Source: Phaseolus vulgaris (lineage: Eukaryota; Streptophyta; Magnoliopsida; Fabales; Fabaceae). From it: 64,000 nucleotides of DNA. This document shows, in pieces, positions 44,773 to 57,384 of the stretch (positions are counted from its first letter, which is position 1; each line of letters begins with the position of its first letter). Under the pieces are notes generated by a model. It saw only the letters and a program-made list of their open reading frames with translations. It did no database searches and had not been told where the DNA came from. The DNA is taken from the NCBI RefSeq assembly GCF_000499845.2, contig NC_023758.2, forward strand, positions 8,657,227-8,721,226. Direction: 5' to 3'. The position numbers and the translations under genes are program-made.

Positions 44773-47700
44773 CACTACTAAAAAACTTGTAAATTGTGGC
44801 GGTTTTAATATGGCGGTTATTAAAAACCGCCACAATTATCCACATAATACAACATTTTTAGAAACGTCACAATTCTCCGTAGAAATATTATCCCGCCTTT
44901 TTTCCCCTCCATACCATTACTTTTTTCCAAATTTTCCCCGTTAGAGACCTCACACTTTAACTCCTTCACCCTTATCCTCTCACTCTCCTTACTGCAAATC
45001 CTTTCACGATTCACATTGAGCATTCCTTCAAACTCTTTTCCGAGCCATCTCTTAGAACCCTAAGTCTTCTCTCTCCCTCTCATTACCCTAACCCTTCTCA
45101 TTATCGTCCTTCGTCCTGTCCGCCATTGCCATCGCCGCCAGAGGCTGAGGTAGTCGGTGAGAATGTCGATGTGGCTGACGATGTCGAGGATGTCGTATTG
45201 TGAAGGGAGGGTTCTGGCGGAATGTGCAAGGGTTGGTAAAATTGTTGTTGCAGTGGCGGCTAGGTCTTCTTGAATGAAGAAGGGTTGATTATGCCGGATT
45301 TGAAGATCGAAAAATGCTTCCAAATCATCAACGACCACTCCATGCCCGTCACCTCCGTCCACTACAACCGCGATGACACCCTCATCAACGATAAGGTCTC
45401 TGTTCTCTCCTTCGCCAAATTCCATGATATCATGTTCAACTTCTTGTTTCTCTCAAAATTATGAAATATTATAAATGACACAAGTTTGGAAGTCATAATA
45501 ATTGCCACTGGCAACAATGTTCATGATTGATTTATGACAGGCTTGAACCGGATATGCTAGCATTTTCAGGTTGTTATTTTGGTGGGGGAGAAAAGGAGAA
45601 ATGTGAGCTTGGTGAAATCATGTGTTATCCATCAATTTACACTCGAAAGGGTTTAGGTGTTTCATTTCCCATAATTGAAGATAAAACAACAACCGCATAT
45701 TTGTTTTTTAAAATTTAAACAGAATCGGTTTGCAGCAGAACGAAGAATTTATCTTATTTTCCAATTAATTTGATTTAAGAAGTTGGTATCAATCTGAACT
45801 TTTTGGTAATCTTACAGGCAGAAGATGCGAGGTGAAGAGTTCAACAGTAGTTACATTCTTTAAAGGTAAAATCGGGATATGGGATTTTAAAGGTATTATA
45901 CTTATGAATTAGTTATTCAATTAGACATTAAGCGAGTTTACATGTGCCTTATCAAATAAGATTTTTCCTGATTGAAATAGCGAATCAATACTTTTTACAT
46001 GTGGCATAATAATTATTTTTATTCTTTATTGAAATATCAATCCATGGCAACCAATAAGTTTTTCTTGATTAATTGAAATAGTGATCCATGGCATAATAAT
46101 CTATTGTCGTTGTGTTTATGCTTTGCCAATGGGATCTTCTGGTGAACATTGAAGTATCAACAATAATGGGAAGATGCTACGTGGCTTCTGTCGGGGCACT
46201 ACACGGGATGGGAGAAGAAGGCCTCTGTGATGAAATATTGTGTGGATTGCGGAGGACTCTGATTTAGGCTTCTATTTCTAAAGTGAAGAAAATTTCGGTT
46301 GATGAAATGCTGAAGGCTCTACAGCGCACAACAACTGATAAGGTAAGAGAAAACTACTTGTCATATAGTTATTTGCTATGTAGTTTGTACAAGAAATTTC
46401 CTGTTTTTGAAGTAAGGTTTAATTATTATTGTTCACGAATATATACAATTTTAAAAACTTAAGCTCGGTTTGAAAGGTAATTTATTGGTAGCCGTTCCTT
46501 GATAAAATCAAGGTTGAAAATTTAGGCCCAGAGACAATGAACTGGTTATAAATGATCAGTCTCTCCAGTAGTCCTCTGCGTAGTTCATTTTTTATTTTAT
46601 TTGTCAATTATGGTCATTGAAATGCAATGGCACAAAGAGCCCATTTCCTTTGTGCTTACCACCCAATTTCAGGTTAGGGTTTTAGGCAAGTGTCTTGCCT
46701 CTTTCTTTATCTATATATTTACATCAATAGGAAACTCGACAGTGCAAGAATATACATTGGTTTTCAATCCATATTATTTGTTCAAGTGTAATTGTGAAGC
46801 ATTCTTTAATTATCATTTTCCTCAATAATTCAAGTTCATTTATAATGATTTCAGGAGAAGAGGCCGGAAGAAGAAGATGAAGCACTGATAAAATTAGTTG
46901 TCTTCCATGTAATATCCTGCAGATCTAGTTCTCATCCTTCTAATTACTTTTATTGTTAACCTTCATCTATTTTTTAATCTATATGTTTTTTTTGGCCTAA
47001 TAAATTATCATAATCATTACACAACTACTCACTTATGATCATTTTAAGTACACTCATTAGTCTTAACTAATGAACTTCAAGACCTAACCTTCGATTTCAA
47101 ATTGCTCTTGAACTAAGATATCCCACATTTTCAGTAATCTCTAAATAGATTACATTTTAGAATTATCTTTGATAATTAAGAGAAATAAGCATTTATCCTT
47201 GAAGCTTGGATGAGAAATTGAAAATGGTGGAGAGTACTTGATGGTAACGTGACAAAGACAGAGGACTATATCTTAACAACCGAATCTTCCATGGACATTT
47301 TCATTCTGTTAAAGGATTGTTAATTAAGTAATTAAGAAAAGTTCAGTAAAGAATGATTGAATTAAGGGTTTTGGTGAGTGTGCAGTGTTAATGGGTCCAC
47401 TTCATGGATCTTCTAATGCTTCACCTTTTGCTTTTCAATTATTATTATTTCTATTTTCACTCCCTAATGGGTTTTTTTTGTCAAACAAAATTTAATTTTG
47501 CCTTGAAACATTATTAAACAAACAAACTAAATAAACTAACAAATTTTACAAGAAACACATGTTTTAATTTTTAATGAAAGGAATGGATGATTATAACTTT
47601 ATAAATTATTTTATTTTATTATGAAAAAGTGGTAGTTAAATTTTATAATTGTGTAAAAAAGATTATAAAAAAGTGGTGGTTAAATTTTATTTATTCAGAA

Positions 47701-48067
47701 TTAAAATTACGTCAGTTAAAAACGCCACTGCTTACGTATATTATGGCGCCAGAATCTTCTTCAATGAATGTAAATTGCGACAGTTATAACTAACACTACT
47801 TACGTATATTATGGTGCCAGAATCTTTTTCAATGAATGCAAATAGCGACAGTTATAACTGACACTACTTACATATAAAAACCGCCACTATTTACACTATG
47901 TTTAAAGTGGCGGGTGTTGCGGCGGGTAGCGTAAAACCGCCACATTAAACTTTGTGGCGGCCAGTTCTATGGCGGTTTGGGAAACCGCCACAAGCATATA
48001 TTGTGTCGGTTATAAACGCCAGTTTATACCAAAATAACCGCCACAATATACACTTTTTTTTGTAGTG
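44773..48067. mobile_element. CACTA element carrying host gene fragments
   Basis: The element is 3,295 bp, with left end CACTACTAAAAAACTTG, right end CTTTTTTTTGTAGTG and TAA on both sides (44770-44772, 48068-48070). Subterminal repeats based on AAACCGCCACAA occur in both orientations near 44800-44880 and 47700-48050. No transposase is present, so it must be mobilised in trans. The interior has a GC-richer, exon-like segment (45060-45450) with a WD40 fragment, and further exon-like pieces near 45535-45720 and 46130-46350 that I do not recognise. Confidence 0.85.
45303..45425 (+). pseudogene. Captured WDR5-like WD40 fragment
   Basis: The plus strand reads KIEKCFQIINDHSMPVTS, VHYNRDDTLI and NDKVSVLSFAKF, close to two neighbouring parts of a plant WDR5-type WD40 protein, which is a core subunit of histone H3K4 methyltransferase complexes. 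In the family as I know it, about 25 residues ending in a second TLI lie between TLI and the (N/D)DK that follows; here they are missing, in frame. The fragment has no full blade, so it cannot act as WDR5. It lies inside a CACTA element and was most likely copied from a host gene. Confidence 0.6.
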
Positions 48068-48070
48068 TAA

Positions 48071-48628
48071 GATAAATGCTTATTTTATAAATATAAAAAA
48101 AAACTCATTTATTAACAATAGAAACTCATGCTCGTATCCTGTGCACTTTTTTATTATATATAATTAAAAATATTATTAAAATTATATATGTATGTATAAT
48201 AATAATTATAACATTTTTTCTATCAAAATAAAAAGTCAATTTACAATAAAAATGTATAAAAAAATTTATTAAGTATTTTAATTTTTAGTTAAAAACATTA
48301 TTACAAAGTTTAATAAAAACTAAAGAATTGTCAAAAAATATAAAAATACAAACAAAATTAAAGAGGTAAAACAATAGTGTACCCTAAAAACAGGAGATCC
48401 CATTACTATTATTGATTATTAATATATTATACGTTATAGATTATGGATAAATTTTAATTATATAAAAAAATATAAATATAAATAAGTAAAAGTATTAATT
48501 TTATGTATTTAACATTACCCTGCTTCTATAAATTGAACTCAAATGATTGATGTGTATTAATTGTGGGCGAGAGCAGAAAAAAAGGGTGATTGGGCCCAAT
48601 TCCAAAATAAGTTTTACCAAAATCTAAT
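48071..48628. other. AT-rich spacer
   Basis: No gene or element recognised between the CACTA element and the MULE. Confidence 0.4.
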
Positions 48629-48637
48629 TAATCTGGA

Positions 48638-51185
48638 GGCTTCTTCTTCCCGCACCCTTACGGTTTTCTTCCTGCACCTCATAATTTTTTAAATCTCAAA
48701 ACTGATCTTGATCTATTATTTGAAAAGGCGCATTGTGGTGGAGTTTCTTTGCCACTGTTCATCTTCTTCATTCATCTCTGGCTCTGGTGGAGAGCCTTTG
48801 TAGTTGTGCAGAACAAGGTGGTGAGTAGGCTATGTTGTTGAAGTGTTGCTTGAGTTCTAGAGGTAAGAATTAGTTTTTTTAGGAGCATTGGCGGTTATAG
48901 AGTTTTCGTGGTTACCGGAAATAGGGATTTGGAAGTGTGCTACGGATTCATCAATCAGGGAATTGAATAATTTTTTTTTTCGGATGAAGGGGTGTTTCAA
49001 AAGCAAAGTTTTCATAAATTGTTGATTTCCAGATTGCTGAATCTAGAAGCCTAATTTTTGTTATGGATTGGTGGATGCATAATGATTTTTTGAATTACAG
49101 ATTTTTGAATCCAGAATGCATATTTTGAATTATGGATTTCTGGATCCGGAATTGATTTTTTGAATTATGAATTGCTAGATTCAGAATAAATTGTTTGACT
49201 TATGGATTCATGGATCCGGAATGCAATGATTTAGTTTCATTTTTTTAATTTGTAGAAGTATGAACAATAGTGAAGAATTTGAACAAGGACTATATGATGG
49301 GGTTGATGTGTGGGACGGTCTACATGATGATAAATTGAGAAGTCATTATCTAACAAAGCAATAGACAATATATTGAAGGGATATGAATGTACAAATGCGT
49401 TTACTATAGATGAGGTAAAGTTAAGTTTATAGAGTATGTTTATGGTAAATGAAATAATTTATTATGATAACTTTTGTAGGTATTTCGTACTCAGGATGAG
49501 CTCTTGATGTGGGTTAGAAAAGTTGCGTTTCACTTTGGTTTTGTTATTGTGATATTGAGATCAGATACTTCAACTGACTAACGAGGAAGGAAGACATTTG
49601 TATTATTAGGTTGTGAGAGATGAGGTAAATACAAAAGATATAAGAAGGATTTACAGGTTACTGAGAGTGGAACTAGGAAATGTGATTGTCCTTTCAAATT
49701 ACGAGGGTATCTAGTAAAGAGTGGTGAAGGATGGATATTGAAATTAATTTGTGGGTCTCATAATCATGAGTTGGCAAATACATTGGTTGGTCATCCATAT
49801 GCTGGTAGGTTCACATATAGTGAGAAGTCAATGCTTATGGACATGACAGACAATGTAGTGAAGTCCAAAAATATTTTGCTAACAATGAAAGATTATAATG
49901 AGAAAAATGTGACCACAATAAAACAAGTTTACAATGCACGATATTTGTACAGAAAATCAGAATGAGGTGATAAAACTGAAATGCAACAATTGATGATATT
50001 ACTTGAGCAAGATATGTATGTCCATTGGTCTAATTTTTAGGAAGGGACGAATGTTGTGCAAGATTTATTTTGAACACACCCTGATTCAGTGAAGTTATTG
50101 AATGCCTTTAACATTGTATTGATGATGGACAATACGTACAAAATTAATAGGTATAGGATACCTTTGTTTGAAGTTGTTGATGTTACCTCAACGAGATTGA
50201 CCTTCAAAGCTAAATTTATGTTACTCAAATTAGAACGTCATCATAACTTTGTATGGGCCTTTGAGAAGTTGAGATGTTTGTTTTTTAGAGTTGCTTCATA
50301 CCCAAAGGTTGTGGTTAGTGATAGAGATATTGCTCTAATGAATGCAACAAATGTTGTGTTCCCCAAAGCTGCTAATTTGTTATGTCGTTTTCACATCGAT
50401 AAAAATGTTAAAGCAAAATGTAAAATGATTGTTCATCCAAAAGAGGCATGAGATCAAGTGATGAAATCTTGGGGAACTATTGTTGATTGTGAAAATGTAG
50501 AGTCATATGAACATCGTGTGGATGCATTTAATGTTATTTGTTCAGCGTGGCCTATATATACTCAATAGTACCTGGTTAAATTCACATAAAGAAATCACAT
50601 TAGATTCTGATTTACTAATTTGAACTAATACAAACACACAGTCACGAAAACAACAATTAATATTCTGAAAACAACAATCCAAAATTTTACCAGAACTACC
50701 AATTTGAGATTTTACCGGAAGCATCAATCCAAGATTTTACCGAAAGCATCAATCTGAGATTTTTGCGGATTCAATAATCCAGAATGTAAAAAAACATATA
50801 CGAATTCTCTATTCTATAAAACTACTGGATTGCATTTTCTAAATAGTATAGATGAAGTGTGGAAATGAAAATCCAAAGAAAAAACAGAAGTACAGATCCG
50901 AAAACCAAAATTTTTACTTACCTTTAAGCACCAAGTTGTCAAGACAAGCTTAAACCACCAAGAGATGTGTGAGATTGAAAGACGTCGTAGAGAGGAATGG
51001 AGTTCTGAAGTTGCGGCTGTGCAATGTGTGGGAAGAAGAACATAGTGAGAATTTTAGGGTTTTTAGGAATAGATTTCGTTAGGAGCATTTTAGGAATGTG
51101 AAAAAAATAATAAGGACAATTTAGTTTTTGTATAACACTGTAGGGGTGTAGGAAGAAAAACGTAGGAGTGCAAGAAGAAACTGCC
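48638..51185 (+). mobile_element. MULE with degenerate transposase
   Basis: Terminal inverted repeats of about 55 bp begin GGCTTCTTCTTCCCGCACCC on the left; the right end, read in reverse, is GGCAGTTTCTTCTTGCACTC. The flanking 9-mers TAATCTGGA (48629-48637) and TAATCTAGA (51186-51194) differ at one position, as expected for the 9-bp duplication of Mutator-like elements. The 2,548-bp element holds a broken MuDR-type transposase on the plus strand. From about 50570 on the sequence no longer follows the gene, pointing to an internal deletion. Confidence 0.85.
49261..50566 (+). pseudogene. MULE (MuDR/FAR1-type) transposase, broken
   Basis: The transposase would cut and reinsert the element. An ATG at 49261 opens an acidic stretch that soon meets stops. 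Further on are a FAR1/WRKY-GCM1-like zinc region (CDCPFKLRGYL, LICGSHNHELA) and the MULE catalytic domain: MMDNTYKINRYRIPLFEV with the first aspartate, VVVSDRDIALMNATN with the second, then LLCRFHIDKNVKAKCK. In-frame stops occur at several points (for example after KSE near 49965 and after HPKEA near 50450). The third catalytic residue and the SWIM zinc finger are missing. Confidence 0.85.
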
Positions 51186-51194
51186 TAATCTAGA

Positions 51195-52348
51195 GTTAGG
51201 TAATGGAAATTGGATATGATGGTTTTCTTAATTGGTTTGGGCCTTAATTTTATTGGATCCAACTGAACCAAATATAGGATGATTTTTAAATATTTTCAAC
51301 TATATAATTAAAATTTAGAAATTTAATTTAAATTTTATGATTAATTTTAGATATCAAATAGGAACTTTTTTTAACATTTTAAATTCCAATAATATGTTTT
51401 ATAAGTATAATAAAATTTATATATACAGTTTTTAAATGGTTTCTATACACTTTAATATAGGTTAGTGAAAGATCTCAGAAAAGAAAAAAACATCTGAACA
51501 TATTATTCATATATTTTGACAGGAAACTAAGTTTTTATTACGATAAAGGACATGCTTCCATAAAAAAAATCAGAAGAAAAGAGAATAAAAATAAAACTAA
51601 AAACTTTTTAATTAGTTAAATGTAATAATTGAAAATCAGATTTTTGAAAAAAAAATATATAATAATTTACGTACGAACTAATTTTAGTTTATAAAAATTA
51701 TTTTATTTTATTTTTTCAAATGTTTGTAGAAAAGCTTATAAACAGCTAGGTATTTTTGTTCCTTGGTAACTGGTCATATTATACGTGATTTTATTGTGAA
51801 AAATTACTTAAGTTTCTTTATTTTTAAAAGTGATTTAATTATCAGTACTTAATATATTTGTTAAGTAATATGTAAAATCAGTAACATGTTGGAGGTGTAT
51901 TGAAAATTATGATAAGAATACATTATAACATTTTTAATGAAAAATCATTTTAATAATTATGATATGCACTCTTATTCCACTGTATATGTTATTTTTTAAC
52001 ATTTTTTAAATTACGCAAATTCGGTCACTTATAAAAAAAGTATTTTACATAGAATAGTAACTTATAAATAAGTTAATTAAATTCTCTTTTATTCAAAATT
52101 CACCAACGAAACATCATATCTAAAGTAAAATGAAAAAATTCTAATATTTTGTTTTTTAAACCTTAATTTCACATAGTATAAAACCCTCAAAATTGGTCAT
52201 CTTTTACTAATTTTTTAAAATGATTTCAATCATAAAATCATCATTAAACTCTTGCATATTTGAAAGAAAACAAATAATTTAATAAAAATTAAAATAAAAT
52301 ATGGGAATTCATTTTTACACCATTTTGACTATAGAAAGACTCAACTAA
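51195..52348. other. AT-rich spacer
   Basis: No coding region or complete element recognised. Confidence 0.4.
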
Positions 52349-54465
52349 CACTACAAGAAAAAATAGTTTTAAAGAAGGTTTATTTTTATATTATTTAGGG
52401 TTAAAACCTCTATTGAGTCATTTATCTAGAGTTGTAGTTTTCTCCGCTAAACCATCTCTAGAGAACGTGTTTCCTGAGGTTTTTTAAAACTTTAGGAAAA
52501 ACCTTTCAGAATTCCTGTTAAATACCATGAGTTTCAAAACTTTCATAAAATGCCATAGGTTTAAGAATCTCCATAAAATACCACGGGTTTAGAGCCTTCG
52601 TAAAATATCACGGGTTTCAAAATTTTCATAAAATGACTTGTCGTTTGAAATGACCTTCAACCTCATTTTCCATTATCTTTAATGATCTTTTTTACTTCTC
52701 TTTTTCACCATAGACACACTGCTCTTCGGTACAGGCTCAATGGTCGCCAACGACAATCCTAACAAAGAATCACAATTTAACCACACTTATGTCTATTATA
52801 TCTAAGGAGAAGAAACACTAATATTGTTTCTTCTATCACCTTATTGCCCCAATTTGGGTCACAAGCCACTACTACTTAACTTGAACAACTGGTGTTCATT
52901 ACTACTTTATATATCCTAAATAATTGCATTATCTCTCAAATGTAGGTTTCAAAGCAGATGTAGGTTTCAAAGCCATGCATGTTCTTAGCTAAAGATTACT
53001 ACTTTGTTTGGATTAGGGAGTTGATTTGAGATGATTTGAAGGGAAAGTATGAAGAAAGTGAGGTTGTTTAGATTAAGGTAAATAAAGTAGAAAGTGTGAG
53101 AAAAGTTTATGAAAGTTTGTGAATGATGTGATAGGTGTGATTGAAATTATATATTTTTAATTGATAAAAATATAAAAATATATATTTACAAATTTATTTT
53201 TATATTTAAAAATTGTTAAAAAATTAATTTGATTGATTTATTTATAAATTAAATAACATTATTATTTTTATCTTTATTTTTTATAATTAATATAATTATT
53301 ATAAATTTATTTATTTTTTATTAAAAAATATTTATTATTATTATTATTTATATTTATAATTTACTATATAATATGATTAATTATGTTAGTTTATAAGAAT
53401 TATGTTATTTTATATGATTTATTTATTTGTTTTTTATTGTCTCGTTTTTCGTGTTTTGCTTTCACACAGTAAATATCTTTCTTTCCTCGCTCAAAAATAA
53501 ACGAGGCTTACAAGAACATTGTAAGAAAAAATTAACTTTACCACTTCTCACTTTCACACTGAATTAATTATTAAATGCATTTTAAAATAAAACCTTAATT
53601 TAAAACATTTCAAAATTATGAGAATTAAATATTAACAATTATAACTGAAACTAAAATTGCATATAAAATATACGTACATCAAAAGTTAAAACAAAATAAG
53701 TCAAGTTTTTTGAAGTATGAGCTAGTAACAAAAATAACTAGGAATTATATAAACTAACTACCATCAATCATAAAAAATATGCAAATACTGTTGAAATACT
53801 TATTATCCAAAATTATAGTTGTTGGATATACTTATTATCCAAGGTTATTTTGCTGAGTTTTTAAAATAAATATTTGAAACTTTAAAAAACTTATTTGTAA
53901 TGTATAGTTACACTTTCAAAATTTTAGAGAATTTAATTATAAAATATATTAAAACTATGTAATTTTTAATTATTTATTTATAAATATATTTAATTATATT
54001 TATTTATTGAAGTTTGAAAAATTTGAAATGTTTTATTGAGGTTCTACAATAAATATTTGAAATTTAATAAAAGTTAAAAAACTTTCGTTATTTTGCTAAA
54101 GTTTTAGAAAAAGCCTTTGGAATTAACAAAGGTTAAAAAAAACCTTCATTATTTTGCTAATGTTTTAGAATAAACATTTCACATTTAATGAAGATTTATA
54201 AAATCCCATTATTTTGCTAAGATTTTAGAATAAACTTTTGGAATTTAATGAAGGTTAGAAAACCTCCGTTATTTTGTCGAAGTTTTAAAATAAACCTTTG
54301 AAATTTAACAAAACTTAAAAATCTTCCGTTATTTTGCTAAGGTTTTTGAATAATCTTTAAAACTTAACAAAGATTAAAACAATTTCCGTTAATTAAATCA
54401 ATTCCTAGATTATATCAATCTCTACTAAATAAACTCCATTAAAAACTTTTTTTCTGATAATAATG
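52349..54465. mobile_element. Non-autonomous CACTA element, repeat-rich
   Basis: It starts CACTACAAGAAAAAATAG and ends AAAACTTTTTTTCTGATAATAATG, a decayed inverse, with TAA on both sides (52346-52348, 54466-54468). The left part has short repeats around TTCATAAAATACCACGGGTT (52500-52640), the right part an array of about 64-bp units (54035-54390). The middle has no recognised gene. The right end match is imperfect, so the boundary there is less certain. Confidence 0.6.
54035..54390. repeat. Degenerate tandem array of about 64-bp units
   Basis: Five to six units each contain a form of CGTTATTTTGCTAAGGTTTT followed by AATAAACCTTTGGAATTTAA. The array is subterminal in the CACTA element and may correspond to transposase binding repeats. 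Confidence 0.65.
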
Positions 54466-54468
54466 TAA

Positions 54469-55978
54469 GAAAAAAACTTTTAAAACAAATCACACATAAT
54501 TCAAATCACACATAAATGCTTTTAGTTAACAATCTAATGTTGATTATTGTGGATATAAATTCATTTCTACCAAATAAATTTTTTTTATCAGAAAAATAAA
54601 ATAAAATAAAAATGTATTTGGGATAATTTAACCAAAATAACTAAGTTTTAATATATAATTTTTAAAACACTTAAATGAATGGTTTTGAATTTATTTTATT
54701 ATAAATTGTTTTTATAAATGTGTTATTTGAATAAAATAATTTTAATGTATTGAATTTTAATTTTTTTAATAAAAATAAAGTATTTCAAATGCCATCAAAT
54801 ATAAAAAGTTATATAAATAATTTAAAAATATTAATATTAATGGTATACATTAATATTAATATTTTGAAATTATTAAAAAATATTAATCAAAGAGTTGATG
54901 AGTGAGAGCAGCATCAAAGAGTTGGTTCTTTATAAGGGAGGTATTGTAATTCTAAGTAAAGGGAACTTAGATAATTATTTTTAGAAAACAATATTTGGCA
55001 GGAATGAAAGCAAGCTTGATTTTATGTTAGGTAGAAACTATTACAATGCTAGTAGCTCTTCTGGTTGTGATTCTACATTATAGTTTTACATTATATCTAG
55101 ATTGCAATAAGTTTTATTTTTTCCTTTTTTATAAGAATTTAAACATTCACGTTTCATTTTATTTAATTAATTTTTTTTGATTAAAAAACATATTTAAATA
55201 ATACGATTGTTGATAATTTCTATAAGACGTGGGAGCTTGAGTAAAGATAAACATAAATTTTTGTAGATAAAATAAATTAATATTTAATCTGTTGATACGA
55301 CATTACCTTAACACAACACAAATCTGTTGTAAAGTCTGAATTAAGGTCATACATTTGTTAGATCGAATTTCTATTATTTAATTCACCTAGATTTATCTCA
55401 CCCTCACAAATCCTGTATATAATAAGCCAAACAATATCGTCACTTCAAACGAAATAGGGCAGGTGGTAATAATCTGCAGAATTTGATCTATCTGTTACTC
55501 TCAAATATGGTACACACATTGAAGGGGCATTTGCTTTGTCGACAGGGAAATGTAAAATCTCTGATATTCCGTTCACACTTTTTTTATTCAAAAAATAATA
55601 AATTAAAACTTTTAAAAAATACTTGAACTCGTGTACAAAAGTTTCTGACTTTAAAAAAAAAACCCTAAAATATTGTAAAGACAAGAAAATACTACATCTA
55701 ACTCTACTTAATAAAAATTACATAATAGCAGATTCTAAAAAAACATTACATATAGATATTGAGATTAAGTAGTTATTGTGAATGTATAGGTAATTAAAAA
55801 AAATTATATGATAGAGAGTATATATTGATTATAATGAACTCAATTTGATAAACACTGTGTCTGAATTTAGACATAAAAAAATGAGACAAGCTCTCAACCA
55901 CCGTGATTATTATAAGTTACAAATATTTTTTAAACAATGATATTTTTTTAATTCTTAAAATTGAAAATCCCTAACTAC
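54469..55978. other. AT-rich spacer
   Basis: No gene recognised. The sequence is nearly all A/T with short simple repeats. Confidence 0.4.
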
Positions 55979-56261
55979 CATTGTAAGAAATTCATTAAAT
56001 AACAACCAAAATTAGATATTATATTAACTAAATTAGATATTATTTTAAAGATTAAAAAATTATTTGTATTTTATTAATACAAATTTATAAAATGATTTCT
56101 AAATTAGTATTTAATTGAAGTACCAGAGTCTTAGCTACTAATATTTTAGATTCTAAATTGGTCTCGATTAGTCTTTTAGAGACTAATTTAGAATCTAAAA
56201 TATTAGTAGATAAAATCTTGGTAAAGCTAATGGTTAGATACCAATTTAAAAACTACTTTAT

Positions 56262-56823
56262 AAATTTTGATTAATAATCGTCCCGGGACTATTAGGAATT
56301 GGACCGAGTAGACAAATTCGTTAGGTAGCCCGATAAGCGCTGACAGGGTGTGACGTTAACATAAAATGCTTCACTCGGACAAAGGGTCGACCGAGCAAGC
56401 CCAAAACACAGTAAAGTGGGTCTAAACCCAATTCGTTGAACTTGTTAAAATAATATAAAAAATAAGCAATATCGTCAAAGCATAAGTAGTGCGTTTTTAA
56501 TGCACATATCCCAACCTTTTTAAATTCTCTGATTCACTTACGCAATATCTCTTATTATATTGCATAAATGCTTTGTGTAATATCCCTGATAACATTACAC
56601 AAAAACTCCAATTTACTTGCACAATTTCCCTTATTATGCTACAGAATACTCCGATCTATACAAAGATCCAAGCTCATGAAGACTTATAAATACATGAGTA
56701 ACATGACAACTAACAGAGAGTACTCTCACTAGTGCAGAAATGTAAAATAAATGCGGCTATTTTACATTTACAAATGCGGCTATAGAACCGCATTTGATCA
56801 ACACGCATTCGTAAATCAGAGAC
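56262..56823. repeat. Tandem duplication, unit 1
   Basis: This 562-bp unit is followed directly by an apparently identical copy at 56824-57384. It contains the end of the MITE piece, the left part of the solo LTR and the first 97 bp of the CACTA element. The CACTA start appears at 56727 and again at 57289. Confidence 0.92.
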
Positions 56824-57384
56824 AAATTTTGATTAATAATCGTCCCGGGACTATTAGGAATTGGACCGAGTAGACAAATTCGTTAGGTAGCCCGATAAGC
56901 GCTGACAGGGTGTGACGTTAACATAAAATGCTTCACTCGGACAAAGGGTCGACCGAGCAAGCCCAAAACACAGTAAAGTGGGTCTAAACCCAATTCGTTG
57001 AACTTGTTAAAATAATATAAAAAATAAGCAATATCGTCAAAGCATAAGTAGTGCGTTTTTAATGCACATATCCCAACCTTTTTAAATTCTCTGATTCACT
57101 TACGCAATATCTCTTATTATATTGCATAAATGCTTTGTGTAATATCCCTGATAACATTACACAAAAACTCCAATTTACTTGCACAATTTCCCTTATTATG
57201 CTACAGAATACTCCGATCTATACAAAGATCCAAGCTCATGAAGACTTATAAATACATGAGTAACATGACAACTAACAGAGAGTACTCTCACTAGTGCAGA
57301 AATGTAAAATAAATGCGGCTATTTTACATTTACAAATGCGGCTATAGAACCGCATTTGATCAACACGCATTCGTAAATCAGAGA
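56824..57384. repeat. Tandem duplication, unit 2
   Basis: I see no difference from 56262-56822. This copy is joined to the rest of the CACTA element. Confidence 0.92.

Noticed and set aside
45060..45425. Minus-strand open frame of 121 codons in the CACTA element
   Set aside because: It is antisense to the WDR5-like fragment, has no recognisable motif, and the plus-strand match is much better.
56728..56823. A second complete CACTA element starting at 56727
   Set aside because: Only the first 97 bp are present before the unit repeats; it is an orphan end made by the tandem duplication.
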